Shown: in pieces, positions 1 to 5,634 of the stretch
Numbering within the stretch: position 1 is the stretch's first letter
Layout of the letters: the number at the start of each line of letters is the position of its first letter
Assembly: GCA_030039515.1 (NCBI GenBank)
Contig: JASHVT010000161.1
Location: 1-5,833, forward strand
Source: Nitrososphaerales archaeon
GTDB lineage: Archaea > Thermoproteota > Nitrososphaeria > Nitrososphaerales > Gagatemarchaeaceae
DNA length: 5,833 bases
Direction of reading: 5' to 3'
Made by a program: the position numbers and the translations under genes
The notes under the pieces: model-generated
The model's database searches: none
What the model was told of the DNA's origin: nothing
Seen by the model: only the letters and a program-made list of their open reading frames with translations

Positions 1-837
1 GAGACGGTCGACTTGGCGGGCGGCAAGGCGATACGCGTGGAGTCGCCCCCGGGGACTGCGCCGACCCTGGGCGCCATAAGAGAGGCGATGGAAGGGCAGA
101 AGAGCCTGAGGGCGCTCTTCCTGGTCCACAACGAGACGAGCACGGGCGTGGCGGTCCCGTACCTGGAGGAGGCAACGCGCATCGCCCACGACCATGGCGC
201 GTTCTCCGTGATAGACGCCATCTCAAGCTTGGGAGGCTATGCCATCCCGGTCGACAGGTGGGGGGTCGACATGTGCATCACAGGGAGCCAGAAGTGCATA
301 GCGGCGCCGCCAGGGATGGCGCTGCTCTCCGTCGGCGGCAACGTGGTCGAATTCTTGAAGAAATCCCCTCCCAAGACGAGGTACTTCGAGATACCGAGGT
401 ACATCGAATACGGCGCGCGGGGGGAGACACCGTTCACTCCCGCCCTCTCTCTGTTCTACGCCCTGAACGAAGCACTGAGTGAGCTCCTCGAGGAGGGGCT
501 GGCGAAGAGGGTCGAGAGGCACGACAGGATGTCAGCCTTGCTGTACGACGGCCTGGCGAGGTCCGGGCTCAGGCCTGTCGCGGAGAAGTCGGTGCGCTCG
601 AAGACGGTAGTGGCCTCTTACTATCCCGAAGGGGTCCCGGATGACAGATTCAGAAAGTCCCTGGCCCACGACAAAGGGATCGTGGTCGCAGGAGGCTTCG
701 GTCCCTTCGCCGGGAAGGTCTGCAGGGTGGGCTGCATGGGCCAGATCAATGAGAGGTACGTCGAGAGGACCTTGAGGGCCGTAGGCGAGACGCTGATGAC
801 GTTCGGCATCTCGCCAAAGGCTATTAACCCAAGTTAG
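1..837 (+). CDS. Class V PLP-dependent aminotransferase (serine-pyruvate / alanine-glyoxylate type), 5' truncated
   Basis: This cytosolic, pyridoxal-phosphate-dependent transaminase belongs to the alanine-glyoxylate/serine-pyruvate group (COG0075-like). It would move an amino group between a small amino acid such as serine or alanine and glyoxylate or pyruvate. The frame is open from base 1, so the start is off the left edge; 278 codons remain of a family usually near 370-385, so roughly the first 100 residues are missing. Counting codons from base 1, the segment HNETSTGV precedes the PLP pyridine-binding Asp72 (in VIDAISSLGG). The Schiff-base Lys98 lies in TGSQK. A C-terminal RVGCMG motif carries the expected carboxylate-binding Arg242. 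The TTG at 13 is an internal codon and not a start, because family sequence continues upstream of it. The exact amino donor cannot be read from the sequence. The stop TAG lies 16 bases before the FKBP start, so co-transcription is possible. Confidence 0.9.
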   Translation, partial: ETVDLAGGKAIRVESPPGTAPTLGAIREAMEGQKSLRALFLVHNETSTGVAVPYLEEATRIAHDHGAFSVIDAISSLGGYAIPVDRWGVDMCITGSQKCIAAPPGMALLSVGGNVVEFLKKSPPKTRYFEIPRYIEYGARGETPFTPALSLFYALNEALSELLEEGLAKRVERHDRMSALLYDGLARSGLRPVAEKSVRSKTVVASYYPEGVPDDRFRKSLAHDKGIVVAGGFGPFAGKVCRVGCMGQINERYVERTLRAVGETLMTFGISPKAINPS

Positions 838-853
838 AGGTCGGACCTTTCCA

Positions 854-1717
854 TTGCCTCTTGAGAAGGGCTCCCTGATATTCGCCAACTACACCGCCGT
901 CGTAAAGGACACGGGAGAAGGCATCGACACGACGATCGAAGAGAGGGCGAAGGCCCTGAACATCTACGACCCGCAGCGGAAGTACGACCCGAGGCTCGTC
1001 GCCGTCGGCGAGGGCTGGTTGATATCCGGACTGGACTCCGAGGTCATGAAGATGGGCGTAGGAGAGAAGAAGCAGATCGAGGTCCCGCCAGAGAAGGCCT
1101 ACGGCGTCAGGGACCCCACGCAGGTCAGGAGCATCCCCCTCAGAAAGTTCGGAGAGCGCGAGCACGACCTGGCAGTCGGAGACCAGGTGGAGGTCGACAA
1201 CCGCGTGGGAAACGTGAGGTTCGTCGGCTCTGGAAGGGCGCAGGTCGACTTCAACCACAGGTTGGCGGGCAAGGTGATCTCGTACGACTTCGAGGTGATT
1301 CGGACGCTAGACAGCGACCAGGACAAGCTGAGGGCGCTCATAGACAGAAGGCTCGGAGGGGAGGGCGGGAAGGTCGCGTTCGAGGTCACTGGGACGGAGA
1401 TGAAGGTAACGGTCCCTGAGGACCTGTTCCTCCTCGAAGGGCTTCAGATAATCAAGCGCGGCATCTCCACCGACGTCTTCAAGTTCGTCCCGACCATGAC
1501 GGCTCTCACCTTCGTAGAGAGCTTCAACAACGAGAAGGCCGTCCCTAAGAGGACCGAGCCGAAGCCTGAAGCCACGCCAGCGCCCGAGAAGGTGGAGAAG
1601 CCCGCGAGCAAGGACGCAACAGCCCCGGCCTCCAAGACGGCCGCTCCGCCCAAGCCGAAGCGAAAGAGGGCCCCGAAGGCTCCAGCCGCCCCCGCGCCCC
1701 AGGCGCAGACCTCCTAG
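854..1717 (+). CDS. FKBP-type peptidyl-prolyl cis-trans isomerase, long archaeal SlyD-like form with basic Pro/Ala-rich tail
   Basis: This cytosolic prolyl isomerase and probable chaperone has 287 residues. The FKBP fold fills about 1-150. Tyr13, Asp25, Trp55 in GEGWLISGL, Tyr83 in EKAYG and Phe146 in YDFEVI fit the usual active-site pocket. A SlyD-like insert-in-flap region lies at about 86-135 and ends in the typical NHRLAGK. Residues 153-226 form the extra C-terminal domain seen in long archaeal FKBPs. From about 227 to the end is a low-complexity Lys/Arg/Pro/Ala tail, probably disordered. TTG at 854 is chosen as the start because PLEKGSLIFANYTA matches the family N-terminus and no start in frame lies near it downstream. 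The upstream signal is weak: AGAGGT at 836-841 is 12 bases away, and a TATA-like CTATTAA at 821-827 would put transcription start close to the TTG. The stop overlaps the stop of the opposite-strand gene. Confidence 0.93.
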   Translation: MPLEKGSLIFANYTAVVKDTGEGIDTTIEERAKALNIYDPQRKYDPRLVAVGEGWLISGLDSEVMKMGVGEKKQIEVPPEKAYGVRDPTQVRSIPLRKFGEREHDLAVGDQVEVDNRVGNVRFVGSGRAQVDFNHRLAGKVISYDFEVIRTLDSDQDKLRALIDRRLGGEGGKVAFEVTGTEMKVTVPEDLFLLEGLQIIKRGISTDVFKFVPTMTALTFVESFNNEKAVPKRTEPKPEATPAPEKVEKPASKDATAPASKTAAPPKPKRKRAPKAPAAPAPQAQTS

Positions 1718-2754
1718 ATCACCCCGGTGGCCTCTGCGAGGGAAGAAGCAGCCCTCCTGTCCAGCCTCCTCCTCGAGAGTATGGTGTACCTGTCAGGTCT
1801 GATCGAGCTCGCCTTCACGAGAGACTCGACGACCTGAGAGTCAGAGAGCCCGATCTCCTCGGCCGACACAGGCGCCCCGACGCTCCTCAGTGCAGACCTC
1901 ACCCTCCTCCAGTCGATCCTGTGGAGCTTGGCCATCATTATCGTGCCGAGGCCGCACTTCTCGCCATGCAGCCCCGAGTCAGGGGCTATCATGTCCAGGT
2001 AGTGACTGAAGAGGTGCTCCGAGCCGCTGCACGGCCTCGAGCTCCCAGCTATGCCTGCGGCCACCCCCGTGCTAATCAGGGCTTCGACGAGGTCCCGCAC
2101 GGAGTCCCTCCCGAACCTGCCGATCCTCCTCGGCTCGCGCAGGACGACGTCGGCGCTCATCAACGCCAAGCTTGCGGAGTAACCGCCATAGTACTCTCCG
2201 GTGACCCGGTGCGCGAGCTGCCAGTCCTTAACCGCGGTCAGCTTCGAGACGAGGTCTCCGCACCCGGCCGCGAGCAGCCTCTTCGGGGCAGATGCGATGA
2301 CCCCGATGTCCGCTAGGATCCCCAGCGGAGGCTTCGCCATGATGGAATAGGGCCTGTCCAGCCCCCTGAGCGACGCGAACGGGCTCGATATCCCGTCATG
2401 CGACGCGCTCGTGGGCACGGAGTAGAACGGAAGGTGGCGTCTGAACGCGGCCAGCTTCCCGACGTCGACGCTCTTGCCGCCCCCGACGCCCACGATGCAC
2501 CCCGACTCCGAGCTCTCCTTCTCCACGCGTCCCACGTTGTCCATGTCAGCCGCGTCAACTCCCACCCAGGACGCCTGGCCGCCGAGCGCCGCGTCGACCG
2601 CTTCACGGATCTTGACCTGGACGGTGGAGCCGGCCGCTACGACGACCCTCCTGTCCCCCGCCGACTCCTCGATGAACTCCCCGAGCTTCGATATGACCCC
2701 GTCGCCCACGAGCACCTTCGTAGGAAGCTCCATCAGGTGGAAGCGGGAGTCCAC
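1714..2754 (-). CDS. egsA: sn-glycerol-1-phosphate dehydrogenase [NAD(P)+]
   Basis: This enzyme reduces dihydroxyacetone phosphate to sn-glycerol-1-phosphate, the stereospecific backbone of archaeal ether lipids. It is a cytosolic Zn-dependent enzyme of the iron-alcohol/glycerol dehydrogenase superfamily. The 346 residues match the family length. Visible are the dinucleotide-binding GVGGGKS (89-95), the PTSASHDGISSPFAS block (114-128), and the three expected metal ligands: Asp167 in GCGDLVSK, His247 in SGSEHLFSH and His263 in GLHGEK. His251 is also conserved. The GTG at 2754 is preferred over the in-frame ATG at 2733 because the residues between them (ending FHLMELP) look like the family N-terminus. 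In addition, a TATA-like element 26-27 bases upstream would place the transcript start on that GTG. The gene runs convergent with the FKBP gene and divergent from the proteasome operon. Bacterial AraM belongs to the same family, but the archaeal neighbours favour EgsA. Confidence 0.95.
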   Translation of the reverse strand: MDSRFHLMELPTKVLVGDGVISKLGEFIEESAGDRRVVVAAGSTVQVKIREAVDAALGGQASWVGVDAADMDNVGRVEKESSESGCIVGVGGGKSVDVGKLAAFRRHLPFYSVPTSASHDGISSPFASLRGLDRPYSIMAKPPLGILADIGVIASAPKRLLAAGCGDLVSKLTAVKDWQLAHRVTGEYYGGYSASLALMSADVVLREPRRIGRFGRDSVRDLVEALISTGVAAGIAGSSRPCSGSEHLFSHYLDMIAPDSGLHGEKCGLGTIMMAKLHRIDWRRVRSALRSVGAPVSAEEIGLSDSQVVESLVKASSIRPDRYTILSRRRLDRRAASSLAEATGVI

Positions 2755-2777
2755 GTGCCGCGAACGCCAGATTCTCG

Positions 2778-2783
2778 ATATAA
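2778..2783 (-). promoter_or_regulatory. TATA-like box for glycerol-1-phosphate dehydrogenase (leaderless transcript predicted)
   Basis: Read on the minus strand this is TTATAT inside CCCTTATATCGAG, an AT-rich island in GC-rich surroundings. Its centre is about 26-27 bases before the GTG at 2754, the normal archaeal TATA-to-start distance. Transcription would then begin at or next to the start codon with no leader, and no Shine-Dalgarno sequence is seen before that GTG. Position and sequence are seen directly; promoter activity is inferred. Confidence 0.6.
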
Positions 2784-2879
2784 GGGCGACGCGGTGGCTT
2801 GCGGGTCCGGCTTGGGCCCTTTGCCGGCGCGACCGTCCGACCGACTGCAGCGGCCGGGATCGGCCCTCGGCCTCAGATG

Positions 2880-2895
2880 CGACCTATCAAGGTCG
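2880..2895. repeat. Perfect 6-bp inverted repeat (candidate operator or hairpin)
   Basis: The arms CGACCT and AGGTCG flank the loop ATCA. The site lies about 100 bases upstream of the proteasome TATA-like box and about 125 bases upstream of the dehydrogenase start. A second dyad with the same 4-base spacer is at 2852-2865, with centres 29 bases apart. At this GC content 6-bp dyads can occur by chance. Confidence 0.35.
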
Positions 2896-2976
2896 AAGCG
2901 CAGGCAGACGCAACACGGAGAGCGACTACGGAGAAGTGCGGCAGGCGCAATAAAACCTCATGAAGCGCAGATAATA

Positions 2977-2984
2977 TTATAAAG
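2977..2984 (+). promoter_or_regulatory. TATA-like box of the proteasome beta-aCPSF1 operon
   Basis: TTATAAAG sits in an AT-rich patch (2971-2983) that stands out from the GC-rich background. A transcript start about 26 bases further on, near 3006, would leave a leader of about 22 bases containing the GGAGGA ribosome-binding site. No other TATA-like element is seen before the second gene, so this promoter probably serves both psmB and aCPSF1. It is inferred from sequence and spacing only. Confidence 0.65.
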
Positions 2985-3014
2985 GGACCGAGGCGCGGAA
3001 TTCTTCGTTCTTCT

Positions 3015-3020
3015 GGAGGA
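3015..3020 (+). promoter_or_regulatory. Shine-Dalgarno site deciding the proteasome beta start
   Basis: GGAGGA is a strong match to the archaeal anti-Shine-Dalgarno sequence. It lies 8 bases before GTG 3029 but only 2 bases before TTG 3023, so the GTG is the better start. This is the only strong ribosome-binding site seen before any gene in the window. Confidence 0.75.
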
Positions 3021-3028
3021 TTTTGACC

Positions 3029-3700
3029 GTGGCGAGTGAACTGAGACCTAGACAAGGCCAGACGCTGGGCACGGCGGTCTATCACGGTACGACGACCGTG
3101 GGACTAGTCTGCTCCGACGGGGTCGTCCTCGCGACTGACACCAGGGTCACGGCCGGAGGCTTCATCGCCCATAAGAGGGGAAAGAAGCTGCTGAGGATAG
3201 ACGACAACATCGCGATGACGATATCGGGCGGCGTAGCCGACGCGCAGAACGTCGTGGACATCTTGAAGTACTACGTCAACATGTACAGGATCGAGAAGAG
3301 CAGGCCGATGCCCGTGAAGGCCGCGGCCCAGGTCGTCTCCAACGTCCTGTTCTCCTCAAGGTTGTATCCGTTCATAGCCGACGTGCTCGTGGGCGGCGTC
3401 GACAACACAGGAGGCTCGATGTTCAACGTCGACATCTTCGGCTCGATCAGCAAGGAGAACATGATCGCGACGGGGAGCGGCTCGCCCGTGGCGTACGGCG
3501 TGCTGGAGTCCGACTTCAAGGATGGCATGCCCGTGGCCAAGGTCTACCCTCTCGCGGCCAAGGCGATCGTCGCTGCGACGAAGAGGAACGTCGCCACCGG
3601 AGACCACTTCGACGTGGCCACGATAGACAAGGCGGGGTTCAAGGAGATCACCGAGCAGGAGAAGGACAGGCTCCTCACACAGTTCAAGACTGAAAATTAA
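3029..3700 (+). CDS. psmB: 20S proteasome beta subunit (N-terminal threonine hydrolase)
   Basis: This is the catalytic subunit of the archaeal 20S proteasome, a cytosolic barrel protease fed by ATPases such as PAN or Cdc48. The alpha subunit is not in this window. From GTG 3029 the product is 223 residues: a 20-residue propeptide ending in YHG, then mature Thr1 (codon 3089-3091) starting TTTVGLV. Counting from Thr1, Asp17 in ATDTR, Lys33 in GKK and the GSGSP loop at 129-133 (expected Ser129 region) are present, so the subunit should self-process and be active. Mature residue 45 is Ile, suggesting a hydrophobic S1 pocket. Oddly, the usual RDxxSG block (Asp166/Ser169 of the family) reads RNVATG here. 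TTG 3023 is an alternative start adding two residues. The stop TAA is 2 bases before the aCPSF1 start. The DNA itself gives no sign of pseudogenisation. Confidence 0.95.
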   Translation: MASELRPRQGQTLGTAVYHGTTTVGLVCSDGVVLATDTRVTAGGFIAHKRGKKLLRIDDNIAMTISGGVADAQNVVDILKYYVNMYRIEKSRPMPVKAAAQVVSNVLFSSRLYPFIADVLVGGVDNTGGSMFNVDIFGSISKENMIATGSGSPVAYGVLESDFKDGMPVAKVYPLAAKAIVAATKRNVATGDHFDVATIDKAGFKEITEQEKDRLLTQFKTEN

Positions 3701-3702
3701 GA

Positions 3703-5616
3703 TTGGAACAGAAGACCAACGGCGCTAGCGTGATGGGCGCGATCCTGACCAATATCCCAGCGGAAGCTCAGATCACCAGGATCGAGTACGAGGGCCCGAG
3801 GATAGCCCTCTACACGAGGAACCCGGCGTACCTCCACAAGAACAGCTACGTCATCTCCGAGATCGTCAACTCGCTGAAGAAGCGGGTCGTGACACGGACG
3901 GAGAAGTCGATAAGGAAGCCGGAGAACGAAGCGAGACAGGCGCTGGAGAAGGGGCTGCCGCCCGAGGCAGAGGCTTCGAACTTCTTCTTCGACGACGCCC
4001 TCGGCGAGATAACGATCGAGGCGGGGAACCCGTCCGTGCTCTCTCAGGAGGCAGGGTTCGACCTCGGCGCGTTGATGGAGAAGACCGGGTGGAAGGTGAA
4101 GGTGAGGAAAGCCCCCCACATCAAGTCCACGGCGATAGAGAACGTGTACTATGCGCTAAAGTCTGGGAGCGACGTCAGGGAGAAGTTCTACAGGGAGCTC
4201 GGCGAGGGGATATTCAGGCCGAGGATGGCCGCCGAGGAGCACGTCACGATAAAGACCCTGGGGTCGTTCCAGGAGGTTGGACGGTCGTGCATCCTCGTGG
4301 AGACGGCCGAGAGCAAGGTCCTCCTGGACTGCGGCATCCATCCCGGGACGAGGAACGCCTGGGACGCATATCCGAGGCTCGACTGGGCCGACGTCTCTCC
4401 GAGGGACATCGACGCCATCGTCATCTCGCACTCCCACCTCGACCACATGGGGTTCCTGCCGGCGATGTACAAGTACGGATATGACGGCCCCGTGTACTGC
4501 ACCGAGCCGACGCTCCCGCTTATGGCGCTCCTCCAGAACGACTTCGTCAAGATAGCCCAGATAGAGGGCGGGAGGCTGATCTACGAGCAGAAGGACATCA
4601 GGGACATGATACAGCACTCCATCACGCTCCCCTACGGGATGGTGACGGATATATCGCCCGACATCAAGCTGGTGTTCAACAACGCGGGCCACATCCTCGG
4701 CTCGGCGACAGTCCACCTCCACATCGGAGAGGGGGCGCACAACATCGTATACACCGGCGATTACAAGTACGGGCGGACCCAGCTGTTCGACTCCGCGACC
4801 TGGAACTATCCGAGGGTCGAGACGCTGATCACGGAGAGCACCTATGGTGCCAAGGAGGACATCATGCCGGTGAGGGAGGAGGTGGAGATGAACTTCGTCA
4901 ACGCGATCAACGGGACCCTCAAGGCCGGAGGGAAGGTCCTGATCCCAACCCCCGCGGTAGGTCGCGCCCAGGAGATCCTGCTCGTCATCGACCAGTACAT
5001 GCGCAGCAAGGTCCTCGTCGAGGCTCCGGTGTTCATGGAGGGGATGATATCAGAGGCCACCGCGATCCATGTCTCATATGCAGACTACCTCTCCAGGGAG
5101 CTGAGGACGAAGATACTGAACGAGGGGGTCAACCCGTTCAAGTCAGAGTACTTCACCGAGGTGGAGCACCCGAGCGACAGGGAGGAGGCATACAGGGAAG
5201 GCCCCGCGATAATAATGGCGACGTCCGGGATGCTCGAAGGAGGCCCGGTGCTGGACTACTTCGAGAACATCGCGCCGTCGGAGAGGAACAAGATACTCTT
5301 CGTCTCCTACCAGGTCCAGGGTACGATCGGGCGCAGGATCCTTGACGGAGGCAGCCAGGCCAGCCTCATGGACCAGAACGGGAAGATCAAGATCGTCGAC
5401 GTCAGGTGCCCGGTCCAGAAGATCGAGGGGTTCTCGGGCCACAGCGACTACAACCAGATTGTCAGGTTCGTCGGCAAGGTCAGGCCGAAGCTGCAGCTCG
5501 TCCTAGTCAATCACGGCGAGAAACGCAAGACCGAGAACCTCGCCTACGCTCTCCAGAGGATCTACAGGGTCCCTGCTATCCATCCAGCGGTACAAGAAGC
5601 AATCAGAGTCTACTGA
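3703..5616 (+). CDS. Archaeal CPSF-type ribonuclease aCPSF1 / transcription termination factor FttA (KH-MBL-beta-CASP)
   Basis: This Zn-dependent RNA nuclease cleaves nascent transcripts at U-rich 3' ends and drives termination, and is the archaeal counterpart of CPSF73. The 637 residues match the family. Tandem KH domains occupy about 1-150 (EYEGPRIALYTRNP is a family hallmark). The metallo-beta-lactamase core starts near 182, and a beta-CASP insert spans about 385-545. All catalytic motifs are intact: Asp209 in LLDCG, H243-S-H-L-D-H248, His330 in NAGHILGS, Asp353 in YTGDYK, Glu378 in TEST, His456 in TAIH, His580 in SGHSD and His604 in VNHGEK. The TTG at 3703 lies 2 bases after the psmB stop with no Shine-Dalgarno, suggesting coupled translation. 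GTG 3730 or ATG 3733 are alternatives that would drop nine or ten residues, and the first nine residues look non-conserved. The psmB-aCPSF1 pairing recurs in other archaea. Confidence 0.95.
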   Translation: MEQKTNGASVMGAILTNIPAEAQITRIEYEGPRIALYTRNPAYLHKNSYVISEIVNSLKKRVVTRTEKSIRKPENEARQALEKGLPPEAEASNFFFDDALGEITIEAGNPSVLSQEAGFDLGALMEKTGWKVKVRKAPHIKSTAIENVYYALKSGSDVREKFYRELGEGIFRPRMAAEEHVTIKTLGSFQEVGRSCILVETAESKVLLDCGIHPGTRNAWDAYPRLDWADVSPRDIDAIVISHSHLDHMGFLPAMYKYGYDGPVYCTEPTLPLMALLQNDFVKIAQIEGGRLIYEQKDIRDMIQHSITLPYGMVTDISPDIKLVFNNAGHILGSATVHLHIGEGAHNIVYTGDYKYGRTQLFDSATWNYPRVETLITESTYGAKEDIMPVREEVEMNFVNAINGTLKAGGKVLIPTPAVGRAQEILLVIDQYMRSKVLVEAPVFMEGMISEATAIHVSYADYLSRELRTKILNEGVNPFKSEYFTEVEHPSDREEAYREGPAIIMATSGMLEGGPVLDYFENIAPSERNKILFVSYQVQGTIGRRILDGGSQASLMDQNGKIKIVDVRCPVQKIEGFSGHSDYNQIVRFVGKVRPKLQLVLVNHGEKRKTENLAYALQRIYRVPAIHPAVQEAIRVY

Positions 5617-5634
5617 CGTCGGGACGACAGGCGC

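Larger units (their letters stand above)
2755..3028. other. Divergent intergenic region with promoters, short dyads and direct repeats
   Basis: No convincing gene is seen in this stretch of about 270 bases between the divergent dehydrogenase and proteasome genes. It carries a TATA-like box at each end. Between them are three short inverted repeats: GGGTCC/GGGCCC at 2803-2819 (one G-U pair, 5-base loop), GGCCG/CGGCC at 2852-2865 (4-base loop) and CGACCT/AGGTCG at 2880-2895 (4-base loop). Two direct repeats are also present: ACGGAGA at 2915-2921 and 2928-2934, and GAAGCGCAG at 2895-2903 and 2962-2970. I looked for tRNA landmarks and C/D-box motifs on both strands and saw none. Regulator sites are possible but unproven. 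Confidence 0.5.

Noticed and set aside
824..1258. A 144-codon minus-strand frame across the aminotransferase-FKBP junction
   Set aside because: It is a shadow of the FKBP gene, with no promoter or ribosome-binding site and no recognisable domain.
1921..2316. A 131-codon plus-strand frame inside the dehydrogenase
   Set aside because: It overlaps the metal-binding region of the dehydrogenase in antisense. Composition reflects GC bias and nothing in it resembles a known fold.
2803..2822. GGGTCC/GGGCCC hairpin followed by TTT as a terminator
   Set aside because: No + strand gene ends upstream of it (the nearest + gene ends at 1717), the T run is only three bases, and archaea do not rely on bacterial-type intrinsic hairpins.
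2790..2960. Possible tRNA or C/D-box small RNA in the gene-free stretch
   Set aside because: I could not find a T-loop-like GGTTCGA block, a cloverleaf or paired C and D boxes on either strand. The short stems alone are not enough.
2398..2982. A 194-codon open frame on the + strand spanning the dehydrogenase start and the intergenic region
   Set aside because: Most of it is antisense to the well-supported dehydrogenase, its product is Arg/His/Pro-rich without recognisable motifs, and long antisense frames are common at this GC content.
4156..4740. A 194-codon open frame on the - strand inside aCPSF1
   Set aside because: It is antisense to the catalytic metallo-beta-lactamase core, where the + frame has every conserved motif. 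The antisense product shows no family features.
5618..5628. GTCG-GGA-CGAC mini-hairpin after the aCPSF1 stop
   Set aside because: A 4-bp stem with a 3-base loop and no U-tract is too weak to call a terminator or a regulatory element.
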